Shown: piece after piece, positions 49,321 through 59,486 of the stretch
Numbering within the stretch: position 1 is the stretch's first letter
How the letters are laid out: the number at the start of each line of letters is the position of its first letter
Origin: Nymphaea colorata
Taxonomy: Eukaryota > Streptophyta > Magnoliopsida > Nymphaeales > Nymphaeaceae
Direction of reading: 5' to 3'
Length of the DNA stretch: 64,000 bases
NCBI RefSeq assembly: GCF_008831285.2
Contig: NC_045139.1
Coordinates: forward strand, 19,546,892-19,610,891
The notes under the pieces: model-generated
Databases searched by the model: none
What the model was told of the DNA's origin: nothing
What the model saw: the letters and a program-made list of their open reading frames with translations, nothing else
Translations under genes and position numbers: made by a program

Positions 49321-49536
49321 CAGGGGCGAAGGGAGAGGGGGGGGGGGGTGGCCGTGACCCGCCCCAACTACTTGAAAAAAAAAATTTACATTAAAAAATT
49401 TGAAAAATTTTTGTTGGGTAATGTATTTTTTATATTTGAATTTGTTTGGCCTTACCTAGATTTAGTTTGACTTTACCCGGATACGTTCAATGGACCGTTT
49501 GGCCCGCCCTTGAAAAAAATCCTGGCTCCGCCCTTT
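49321..49536. mobile_element. hAT-like MITE (CAGGGGCG ends)
   Basis: Its flanks ATTAGGAT (49313-49320) and ATTAAGAT (49537-49544) match at 7 of 8. The left end CAGGGGCGAAGGGAG and right end (reverse complement) AAAGGGCGGAGCCAGG are inverted. A G12 run lies at 49338-49349. Length 216 bp, non-coding. It is related to the 47960 element. Confidence 0.65.
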
Positions 49537-49880
49537 ATTAAGATCCACATATACAACTTTAAATACCAGTCGTCGGCTTGTCTCTATGTGTACTTGTCTT
49601 TTTCTCATCTCACTTTCTACCATAATGCATTGCTTTTTGGTTACTTTTTCTTCCCTTGTAATTTTTTAGGTGAGCGAGAGAATTACCACTTATCGTCTGA
49701 GCGGCTGGTGCTTTCTCTTCTATGAGGATTTCGGATTGCATCAGGTTTTGATTGCAGTATACCTTTCAATTTAGATTCTGTATTCCACAACTTAGGAAAG
49801 AAGAATCAAACTAGAAACACATTTTCTCATGCACTACTTAAAAAATTTGAACTAAAAAACTTATTTCCTTACGTTATCAA

Positions 49881-50070
49881 TGTAACACCCCATAAGTTTA
49901 GTCCTTTATCGAAGATTGTGAGGGATTTTCAAGGGCTTATAAAGGGGGCTATTAATGAGATGATTGTCTTGGTTCCTAGCCTTTTTAGAATTGGAACCGA
50001 AACTGCTAGGGGGCGGGTTGGGATCCGTCGAACCAAGAGTTCGAGCCCGAGAGTGGGTCGAGTTGTTATA
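49881..50070 (+). repeat. TRIM-like LTR, copy C, with adjacent primer binding site
   Basis: It starts TGTAACACCCCATAAGTTTAG and ends GGGTCGAGTTGTTATA. It is directly followed by G and then TGGTATCAAAGC (50072-50083), which matches the initiator tRNA-Met primer site at 11 of 12 positions. This identifies the repeat as an LTR rather than a DNA-transposon end and gives its orientation (+). Confidence 0.7.
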
Positions 50071-50083
50071 GTGGTATCAAAGC

Positions 50084-51406
50084 AGTTTCAACACTCGGAC
50101 TTGAGGTAGACGCGTGTGCCTTAAAGGGGATGAATTGACACACCCTAGAGTGATAGTGGCTATTATGGAAGCGGTTGGCTCCTCTGGATTCTGATGGCCG
50201 AAAGCTGGCACTAAGTTAGTGTGGGGTGAAAGAAGATGAGATAAAAGACATGGGATGGGCAGCAGACGTGCTCCAATTCGGGCCACTAATTTCTCAAACC
50301 TTTTCCTTTGATTTTGTTTATTGTTATTGGAAAGCTGTGCCAATGGTGGCGTGCGCATCATCTTTCTTTCTGCGGAGTGCCAGAGCCGGTGGCCCTGCCT
50401 TTTGCATTCAAACGACAAAAGTCTCCGACGCAAACGGAAGCCTAAACGATAATTGCAGTTGACCAGGTGCGTTTTATTGTATCTTTCGGTGGAGTTTGTA
50501 GCAAAAAACAGGCATTGTTGGGATACGTACCTCTCCTTGTTCCCTTTGACGTGGAAATGGATGGAGCCGCCGTCTTCTTCTCCGTCTCGTGACGCTGGTT
50601 TTTAACCAAGTACGGTACGGCCCACCGCCGGAGCTCCTGTTTCTATGACATCGGAGATCGATTACGCCGTCCACGGTGCGTCGGAAGTCTTCCTCAACCA
50701 TCGCCGCTGCAGGCAGCGGAAGAGCGCCTCTTTTTAGCAGCTTTTGTCTAGGAATGTCGACCAACTAGATTTCAATCGTTCTCAAGACAAATAAATTGTA
50801 TTTAAATCTGAAATTTAAATTCAATTTCAATTTAAATTGAATCTAAATTTGATTTTGATATTTATACATAAATCCGAATCCGAATTTTTAATTGGATGTG
50901 GTTGATTTTCAAATATAAGAGTATTATTTGATTTATGATATTCACATAAAAATAAATCTAACCTGAATTCAATTTTATTTATATCCAAATACGTCATTTC
51001 TTAAATCTAAATCCGATTTGATTTTTTAATCATATATGACTTTTTTTTCATAACCAATTTTTGAAAATGGTTTCAAACAAACAGTCCATTCAAATCCGAT
51101 ATTTTGACATTCTTGCTTTTGTTTTATTGCGTACACAATCCAATATGTAAAATGACCAATAATTTGGGCATTTATTGACATATTTTTACATTCGATCTTA
51201 TTTATTTCTCCGAGTGCTTCATAAAAGAAAAATATTTTTAAAAAAAAGGAACCCCGAGAGTACATCAGCACAATTTCCGATGTGAGGAACGTAAAATTTG
51301 GATCCGATCTGCAGCATGGTTTAAATTAGAGCGTTCTGTCCGAGATCGCTGCATCAAATTTGGAGGACGGAAGTACGCGAACCGGCCGGACACAAGTGAG
51401 GACGAG
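50084..51406. other. spacer downstream of CYP84A
   Basis: 50071-50140 is TRIM internal sequence. 50474-50764 has a GC-rich frame on the minus strand that I do not recognise. 50751-51020 is another AT-rich interspersed repeat starting TAGGAATGTCGACC. The last 400 bp contain the CYP84A 3' UTR. Confidence 0.5.
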
Positions 51407-54400
51407 TTAACAAAGACTATAGAGCAGCCGCGGGGTGGGCACAGCCTCGAGCTGCTTCGCCCTGGGCGCGGTCAGCCCGAACGCATCACTCATGTCAAGC
51501 TCCTCCGCCTTCATCTCGTCGGGCAGGCTCCAGTCGAAGGAATGGACCATCTGGGCCACGGCCAGCTCTAGCGTGTACAGACCCAGCTGCATCCCGGGAC
51601 AGGACCTCCGCCCCGATCCGAACGGGATGAGCTCAAAGTGGTTCCCCTTGAAATCCGGCACGCCCTCGCCGGCGAACCGGTCCGGTATGAACTTGTTTGC
51701 GTCCGTCCACGCCTTCTTGTCCCGGCCGATTGCATAGGCATTTATCATGACCCGGCACCGGACCGGCACCCGGTACCCCATGAGCTTCGTCTCTTCGGTG
51801 GTCTCGTGCAGGAGCACCGGTATGGGTGGGTGCAGACGGAGGGTTTCCTTGAGCACCCTCTTGAGGTGTACCAACCTCTCTATGTCCCCCTCCTGGACCT
51901 GGCGCTCCAGACCCACTTCCCTCCTCAACTCCTCCTGCAGCTCGAGCATCTCCCTGGGGTTGTGCATGAGCTCAGCCATGGCCCATTCTATCGCCGACGC
52001 CACCGTCTCGGTGCCACCAAACATCACATCCTGATACACCGCAAGGACAAAAATTTAATTAATTATAATTAAACGCAGCAAAGTTGCCGCTACCAACAAG
52101 TAAAAATAAATAAATAAGTTTCCATTTTTGGTCTTATTATTTTGGATTATTTGGTGGCAAGGAATGCAAGATGTTGACCTCATTACTCTGAACCATTGAT
52201 CTTGATGAACTTATCTAGACAGCCGTCATGGGCCAAACACTTGCACTGTCATTCTCAAACTTTGTAGAGTTGCTTCTACAGCTAAAAATATACTTGTTGG
52301 TGGCACTGTATGAACAAGCAAATGGCCCACTGCATATATATATATATATATATATATCTACAAATAATTTTTTACAAAGCTAATGAATTATGGAACGTTG
52401 GAATCGACTGAACAACAGTGGTTTTCAATATTTGAAGCAAAGAGTTCAGATTTTTTAAGCAAGAAGGTGGTCGTACCAACGAAACATAAGTCCTAAGTCT
52501 AATTACATGATTTGCGAGCGGATTATTAGGTCTTCGGCGTGAGGATTACGCTTATGAAGGTTTCTTTGAAAAATGTATGTTCATAAATGTAAACACAGCA
52601 GTTAGAGTGAGTTGCACTTCAGTGCCTGCCCATAGAAACACACGTTCCTTTCTGGTGCAACGATGAGGGCACGCGGTCGACTTGGCTTGGGATGTTCGAG
52701 TTTGAAAAAAGTTCTAATGGAACAAAGACTTTACTTTCACGTTTAAATATATGAAATATTGTTCTATAATGTCTAAGTACTGAAAATAAATGATATGCGT
52801 CGAATCTAACGGGCGCGTGTCACTGGTTTTCATAGCTGAATGGATACTCATATATAAATATTTGAAAACCTTAATGTAAAGTAAAGAAATATTGAGGGGC
52901 TGGTGTGACTCTGCCATAAATATTTGAACATGGAAATGAATTCGGTTCATGATTGACTGGTTCACCACCTTTAAGTTAGAAGGACGTCAAGCGTTCGATG
53001 CCTGTACATTTCTTGGTATGAACTGATAAGGTCTAACCTAACCAAGCTTGCTTATCCTAAAGGAAAAGATGAAACTTGAAAACCAATCTTGATGTTTCCT
53101 TCTTCTCTAGAAAATATGGTTGGAACTTGGTAAGATTTTGGTGTAAGGAAAAGAAAAAAGAGCGCAAAACTTAGTTATATTAATATATCATACATTAACT
53201 AATCTTAGCAATCATATTTACAGATGTGATCAAATAGGTTGGAGAAGGCCGATTACCAATAACATTAGAAGGTCTAGCAAGCAACGTTAGTTCGCACTGC
53301 TCAGGAACAGTCAGAATGAATAATCCGAAGAATTTGTGGGTTCTACTTCTACCATGAATGAATGGCGACTGTTCCGATGCACCCATCTCACCGTTAATGG
53401 TCTTCCCTCTGTCTTTTGAACCAGACATGAATCTGCTTCCCTTTCTTTTCATTCATGACCTTTTATATTTATAATTACCAAGTCGAAAAATGTAAAGAAA
53501 AAGTTGAGGCAAAAAAATCCACCATGGGAAAGTGGCTCTGTGCAGAGAGAAAGCTAAAGAGAATGAGAGAAAGGGGGATGAAGATTACCATGATTATGGC
53601 CTTGATGTTATCTCTGGTGAACTTTATAGAGAGGGCAGCTTCATCCTGCGCATCCCCTGCTCCGGCGGAGGCAACATCTCCGAGGAAGGCAAGAAGCTCG
53701 TCCACCATGTCGGAGTGGTGGTCAGCTTTGCTCCCCGTCTTCACCATGTGGTCGTCAATGATCCGGTCGATGAATCCGTCCAGCGAGCCCCTGGCCTTCT
53801 CCAGCCGCGTGTTCAGCCCCTGCAAGTCGAACCGCTCCAGCCACGGCACGAAGTCGGCGATGTTGAACGCGCCGAACAGCTTGGAAAACTCCTGCAGGAT
53901 GGATATGAACACGTTCTGGTCGTCCTCGAACTCCGCCCCGAACGCGGCCTTGAACGTTATGTTCCTGGTGAGCGCGAACACCAGCTCCCCCAGGTTCACC
54001 CTGCTGCCGGCCTTGGCCGCCAGCGTCCGCATGAACCCATCGATCTCGTCTCTCGCCGACGCCCACGACTCCGCCCGCTTCCGGCTGAACAGCTTCATCA
54101 CGCACACCTTGCGCATCTGGCGCCAGAAGGGGCCGTAGTTGGCGAATGCCATGTCCGCGCAGTCGTAGCTCAGGTACCGGATCGTCCGCGTCGCCGGCCT
54201 GTTGGAGAAGATGCCGTCCTGCTCCTTGAGGACCTCCCTGGCGGCGTCCGGCGTCGATATGACGACAGTCGGCAGGAATCCCAGGCGCAGATACATGACG
54301 CCGCCATACTTTCCGGCAAGCCTGGCCAAGCCAGTGTGGGTGAGTTGGTCCATGATGTGCATGTGGCCGATGAGGGGGAGGCTGGGAGGGCCTGGCGGCA

Positions 54401-54497
54401 GGGGGAGCCTTCGCCTGGACTTGAGGAAACCGAAGAAAAGAAACAGAAGAGACGATGCGAAGAGGAAGGGGAGCAGGAGTTCAGCAGCCATGGCCAT
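51407..54497 (-). CDS. CYP84A: CYP84A cytochrome P450, ferulate/coniferaldehyde 5-hydroxylase type
   Basis: Two exons, 53589-54497 and 51407-52030, encode 510 aa. The single 1558-bp intron is phase 0. The protein has an N-terminal membrane anchor (about 7-25), RRRLPLPPGPP hinge (28-38), I-helix FGGTET (307-312), ExxR at Glu365/Arg368 in KETLRLHPP, and heme-binding FGSGRRSCPG with Cys447. The block HFELIPFGSGRRSCPGMQLG and the C-terminal LDMSDAFGLTAPRAKQLEAV are characteristic of CYP84A. Family members sit on the ER and 5-hydroxylate coniferaldehyde or coniferyl alcohol, the step committing lignin precursors to syringyl units. The I-helix has Gly-Gly-Thr where many P450s have Ala-Gly-x-Asp/Glu-Thr, and this is normal for CYP84. 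Exons are GC-rich. All key residues are present, so it appears functional. Confidence 0.95.
52031..53588 (-). other. CYP84A intron
   Basis: Donor ATG|GTAATC and acceptor CAG|GATGTG on the minus strand. It holds a (TA)12 run at 52333-52357. The rest is AT-rich without recognised genes or repeats. Confidence 0.85.
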
Positions 54498-54542
54498 GCG
54501 TTTCTGAGCTTCTGCTGGCTTGCTCTCTTCGCTGGAGCGGCT

Positions 54543-54550
54543 GATATATA
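54543..54550 (-). promoter_or_regulatory. candidate TATA box of CYP84A
   Basis: The minus strand reads TGTATATATC about 45-50 bp upstream of the ATG. That would place transcription start within some 20 nt of the ATG, a short but possible leader. Position is the only support. Confidence 0.35.
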
Positions 54551-54668
54551 CACAGACACGAGCACGATCTCATCAATGGCCGCTTCTCTTGGGGGATACG
54601 ACCAAGAAACTCCGCCCGAGTTCACCCGATCAATTGGCGTGGGAAAATGACTCAACTGCCCACCACTC

Positions 54669-54675
54669 ACCAACC
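54669..54675 (+). promoter_or_regulatory. AC element (ACCAACC), proximal
   Basis: ACCAACC is the AC-II form bound by lignin-type R2R3-MYB factors. It lies 172 bp upstream of the CYP84A start, in reverse orientation to the gene. Confidence 0.45.
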
Positions 54676-54764
54676 AAACCCTTCTTATGATGCAGGACAT
54701 TATGGTAAAAATGTGTTTTTTGGGTGCCCTCCAAGTCAATTTTTCTTAGGCCCACGTCCCCCAC

Positions 54765-54771
54765 ACCAACC
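54765..54771 (+). promoter_or_regulatory. AC element (ACCAACC), middle
   Basis: A second identical ACCAACC, 268 bp upstream of the CYP84A start and on the same strand as the first. Confidence 0.45.
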
Positions 54772-55031
54772 CCGAAGGCATCGTAAATATCGGCTTCTGC
54801 GTCGGCTTCTATTAAACTCTTTTTCTTAACGAAAAAAAAAATGAGGTTATCGGCCGATAAATTCGAGAGGAGGCCTTGAATTGATCGGTGCAATATTGTT
54901 ATAATTAAGTTGTTTTTATATAATTAACGGTGCCTTATATTATTTTCTGTGATTTATTATGAAATCCGGCACTTGAGTGGCTTCACTTAGTAAGACAACT
55001 TTGAGAGAGACTCGAGTGGACCGACCAGTGC

Positions 55032-55038
55032 ACCAACC
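55032..55038 (+). promoter_or_regulatory. AC element (ACCAACC), distal
   Basis: A third identical ACCAACC, 535 bp upstream of the CYP84A start. It sits within a CGACCAGTGC/GACCGGG-rich context of unknown meaning. Confidence 0.4.
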
Positions 55039-55441
55039 ACGACCGGGAAGACCAGCTTTAGCCAAGTGCGCCCATGGTCCGGTCAAGCCAGCCAGGTCTG
55101 GGCCCGACCACATATCCATATCTTCGGGCCTCCCTGTTGAGCAATGATTGTATTTAAGATCCAAACATTATTGAAAGTGGATCAACAACTTATTACTTGA
55201 AGTCGCGCATCCAATTTAACGGAGCTGTAAAAATATGAAGGCAATTAGATCCAAGAGAGAAAGTAGTGGATGGAGTTAATCCACGGGTGAGGATCCCAGT
55301 TCGCTGGATCTCTTTGACTACCCAACTAAAAGCTGCAACCCTCTCTCAGTCTCGACCAGAAAGCCATCTACTTCCCTTCTTGAAGATGAAGAATGCTGCT
55401 ACATACTCTGTCCCCACATTCATTTTCGCTAATTTTTATTA

Positions 55442-55522
<81 letters not shown>

Positions 55523-56170
55523 GCCTTCTGTTCAATATATCAAAAAATTAAGTGGAGATAAATTCTCACATGATTTGTGACTGTACAAAATGAAGGACAA
55601 CCGTCCTTTTTTTTTTTTTTGTTTCTGTGGCCCCTGCCGATCCCCTTGTTCCTGAATGGCATTATGATATATTAAGAATGGAATCTTCCAAATGTATGGA
55701 CATTGGATATATTATATTTATGGAAAGCACATTCCAATCTAACTCTGCATTTGAATTATTTATCGGAATCCAATGGGTGTCATGTTCTTAAATATGAATC
55801 TAATCGTATTATTTTTTAATTGGATGTTAAGATTTTTTCTATATTTATTTATTTTTTAAATAATTTGGTTGGATGTTTGATTTATTACTTAATGAAAAGG
55901 CCTTTTCTCATCATAAGAAATTTTGAAGTTTCACGTGGTCCTTTTTTAAAAAAAAAAAAAAGTTTCAGAAAAAGTGTCCCGCACGTATCGAAAACAAGGG
56001 CCTACCGTCCACTATTATACAAAGTGTGAAGATTCAAGAATTAGTTAAAGCTAAGGTAATCGTATTAATGACATCAGTTCCAAATTCTTTATAAAGTCAC
56101 CGCTTGAGCATAAGCTGCTTACTTTCGAGTCTCGTCAGTTGTTAGACAACACTAACAAAACTCCTTCAAA
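55039..56170. other. spacer upstream of CYP84A
   Basis: It contains the compound microsatellite at 55443-55520 and poly-T or poly-A runs at 55607-55621 and 55948-55961. No gene was recognised. Confidence 0.5.
55443..55520. repeat. compound microsatellite (TA)n(GA)n
   Basis: About 37 nt of TA followed by about 41 nt of GA. Confidence 0.95.
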
Positions 56171-56177
56171 AGAATGA

Positions 56178-56649
56178 CAAAGTTGAGTCGAGCTCGACTC
56201 AAACTCGCTCGGAAAAACTCGACTCTCTCGATTTGTTTATAAACGAGTCGAGTTCGAGCTTACAAAGATATTCGAAACGATAAACGAGTCGAGTTCGAGT
56301 TTCAGGAACTCGACTCATTTATACTCGACTCGCAAACCGGTACTCTATATAATATTACCAAAACCGGTTCACCAAATAGCGACTTTAACTTTTAGGGCAA
56401 AAATAAAATTTCACAAGTTACATTAGTCAAACGAGTTACATGAGTTAGCGCTTCACGTTAAACAAGTTATATGAGTTAACGCTTGCACGAGTTCACGTTA
56501 AATGAGTTAACGCCTAAATGAGTTAAATGGGTTAAACAAGTCGAGTTTGAATTTGATTTTGTGTAGTCGAACTCAAGCTTACCATAAGGAACTCGACTCG
56601 AGTTCGAGCTGACCAAGCTCGGGCTCGATTCGGCTCGTGTGTAGCCATA
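56178..56649. mobile_element. CGAGCTCG-family element, borders uncertain
   Basis: It is dense in GAGTCGAG, CGAGCTCG and GAACTCGACTCG words, like the element at 41961-42349. The right end CGGCTCGTGTGTAGCCATA resembles the reverse complement of that family's TAGGGGTGAACACGAG terminus. The left terminus and target duplication are not convincing. About 470 bp. Confidence 0.55.
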
Positions 56650-56730
56650 GCGATGCCACAAATGGATGATCCACATGGACGGCCCAAACCAATCGACAGA
56701 TTGATTGGTTGGTATGTGGTGTGAAGAAAG

Positions 56731-56849
<119 letters not shown>

Positions 56850-57298
56850 AATGAAAATAAATGCTTTAAACTGATTTTATTAACTTGTGTATTCATGCCA
56901 GAAGCTCAATTTCTGTGGGCGCTACTCCCATGAAACGTATGGAGGTAAAAGTTAAGAAATTGGGTGGGCGGAGCTTCACTTTCACGTGGGCAGTCGCTCA
57001 CCGGAAACTTGCATAGATATTTTGTGTATCTTGTATTATCAACCCTTCTTTGATTTGAATCAAAATTTTGAAAAGACGGACATTTTTAACCATCATGCAA
57101 AGGAAATACCTGCTTACGATGTCGTACCAGATTTGCTTTATATATATATATATCCTAAGTCGTGTTGATTTTGAATCCGTCCCTACTTGAATATAGTCGC
57201 AAGAAATTCATGCAAACCGCGTTCACCCGAAAAAATAAAAGAGAAAGAAGGGTTATTGTAATTTTCAACTTCTCTTACAAGTTCAAAAACTAATTTTC

Positions 57299-57432
57299 AA
57301 ACAAGTGGATTTAGATTAAACGGGTAGGAATTTTTCATTTTTTATTTGTCATCTTACAGTTCAGTTCAAACAAGTCGATTTAGATTAAATGGGTAGGAAC
57401 TTTTAGTTTTTTATTTGTTGTCCTACATTGGG
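57299..57432. repeat. two-copy tandem repeat, period 69 bp
   Basis: Both units contain AAACAAGT.GATTTAGATTAAA followed by GGGTAGGAA.TTTT and TTTTTTATTTGT. Non-coding. Confidence 0.8.
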
Positions 57433-57466
57433 GAGAAGAGTTAAGTGAAAGCGTCCTCCTCTCCTG

Positions 57467-57975
57467 GGGAGTTAGGTACTATCAACAATGCAAAGGAACT
57501 TGCCTTGGAGACTCTTTGGCATTGAGACAAGATGTAATTATTTTATAAAATTAGAGTAGATTTATGAAATACTGGAACAATTGTCTCATAAATCTACTCC
57601 AATTTTGAGGTAGATTCATAAATATGATGTCTCAATTTTTGAAACAGATTCACAAAACACTGATAAAGTGTTCATGTTGTCAAACTATCTTATCTCTATA
57701 AAACCCAAAAGGTTCTCCCATGACTCTTTAACCAAAAGCCTTCTTTTTTCATGCGGAGTTAGGTATTATAACTATGCCAAGAGACTTACCCTGAGGGGTG
57801 TTTGGCGTTGAGACAAGATATAAGTGTTCCACTAAATTGAGGTAAATTCATGAAATACTCAAACAAGTGTCTGGTAAATCCAGACCTAATTTTGAGGTAG
57901 ATTGATAGATCACTCACATATCTCACAAATCTAGTGTTTGATGAATATGCTTGGAACAGATTCACGGAACACTTA
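57467..57975. repeat. diverged tandem duplication, period about 287 bp
   Basis: Unit 1 starts at 57467 and unit 2 at 57754 (GGAGTTAGGTA.TAT). Both then contain TTTGGC.TTGAGACAAGAT, AAATAC..GAACAA.TGTCT and CTAATTTTGAGGTAGATT or close forms. The repeated motif of AAAT.TACTCCAATTTTGAG is partly self-complementary. Confidence 0.65.
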
Positions 57976-58225
57976 CTTACCCCCTTGGATATTTACTTCT
58001 TTTTATCTCTTTCACCCATGGCTCTTTTTTTTTTCTGGTTTGTTAAGTTGATGGAACAACCCAGAATCAAAGTCACACACCATATATTGATTTGAGCCAC
58101 ACGAAAAAATTTTTCCAACCGACATTAGCTGACGCGTGCCATGAATCTTGATCGACATGTGCTGCGAATTTAATATTCACTGGAAACTCCCATATCTTAT
58201 CCAACCAAGCCAAGCCAAGATGAAG

Positions 58226-58620
58226 CGGATCTCTTATTCACCAAAAGCAACTAGGGACGAAACCTACCCGTTGATTCTTTGAGTGGAATCAAAGGTTTAG
58301 GAGTTTGAGAGGGTCAGTTCTTATTATTAACAAGGGAAAAGGATTGATGGGTATTGTGATCAACATTGTGGATTGCCCAAGGTGTAAAATCTCCTAACTA
58401 AGTAGTAGTGCCACCTGTTCTTCGCGTGTAGGTGTCGACCTTGGGTATTGAACTCTTGACCTTTTGCCTCCACTTCTGGGCAAGAAGCCAACATCTGTTT
58501 TGAATTTTAGCTCAGACTTTAAGACAAGAAATGCACGCCTCAACTGTCCCATTTCTTGACCTTTTCCACATTGAATCTCTTGAGCCAAGTTCACACTCGT
58601 TTTAGATAAAGTGGCTTTAT
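58226..58620. repeat. segmental duplication, copy 1 (partner near 60030-60300)
   Basis: Shared ordered blocks include AATCAAAGG.TT.GGA, CAGTTCT.ATTA, AAGGGA.TGA.GGGTA and the segment GACTT.AAGACAAGAAATGCACGC. Both copies are later followed by .GCTGGCCTA..GATCCTGGA. Not coding in either copy. Confidence 0.6.
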
Positions 58621-58652
58621 TTTGGGTTTTACTCGGGCTGTCTAAGACTGGT

Positions 58653-59065
58653 TAGGAATGTCAATGAATTCAATATCCTATTAAACTACTTCAAAAGAAT
58701 TTTTGAATCAGATAGGAAAAAACATTTAAACATCTGATTATGAAATCAGGTTGGGTTCAAATTTAAAAAATGACATCCAATCAGATTTAGATTCAGATTT
58801 AAATAAATATTCAACAGGATATCCTATTTCTGATGTTTATTTGATTTGAAACTCCATTCTTAGCACATTGTGATGTGGTTTGGATTCGGTTTAAAAGTGG
58901 ACTTCGGATGTGAACTTTAAAATCAGATTTGGATTATAAATTCAGATATTGTATAACTTTTTTTTTTTTCATTTCGATTCCGATCGGAAGATGTGAACAT
59001 CAGAAGAAAAAAAAAAGATATAATTAAGAATACACCTTATTCAAATTTAATCCATTGACGTCCTA
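58653..59065. mobile_element. AT-rich hAT-like MITE
   Basis: The ends are TAGGAATGTCAATGAATTC and (reverse complement of right end) TAGGACGTCAATGGATTAAA. Flanking 8-mers AGACTGGT and AGGCTGGC match at 6 of 8. It interrupts copy 1 of the segmental duplication, whereas copy 2 (near 60636) has AAGCTGGCC without it. That supports insertion. Length 413 bp, non-coding. Confidence 0.55.
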
Positions 59066-59288
59066 AGGCTGGCCTACGGATCCTGGACCTCACTATTCCT
59101 TGTTTGATTTTAAGACCCATGGATGGATGACGTTTCAGCAGAAATCTTTTTACCAAACGCCGTCTCTAGATCCTCATCGCACCCATTAATTGTTGCCGGT
59201 GCCTGTTTTCCTTCTAATTAATGTGTTTCCTTTTCTCACTGTCATGTTCTACCGTTATACTCTTCCTACAACTAGGAGAATTTTAGGT

Positions 59289-59486
59289 AGTAACACTCCA
59301 CTTTAATAAGTTTAGTCTCCTGTCCAACATTGTGAGATATCTTCAAGGAAATTGTTAAAAGTGGTTAGTTTTTTTTTTTCTGGTTACTATCCTTTTTTTT
59401 ACTGGAACTAAAACTATTAGGAGATGGATTGAGGTCCGTCGAACCAGAGGCCCGAGCCTAATGTGTGAGTGGGTTGGGTCGTTACA
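59289..59486 (+). repeat. TRIM-like LTR, copy D (solo)
   Basis: It starts AGTAACACTCC and ends GGGTCGTTACA, with the same internal blocks as copies A-C (AGTTTAGTC, GAACTAAAACTATTAGGAG, GTCCGTCGAACCAGAGGCCCG). No primer site follows, so it is probably a solo LTR. Confidence 0.6.

Noticed and set aside
49881..50070. Cassandra element with 5S rRNA-like LTR
   Set aside because: GGGATCC and TTCGAGCCCGAGAG slightly recall 5S-derived sequence, but the order and spacing of 5S A and C boxes are not there.
53532..54650. 372-residue plus-strand open frame
   Set aside because: It is the antisense shadow of the GC-rich CYP84A exon 1, with no recognisable domain. GC-rich exons commonly produce long antisense frames.
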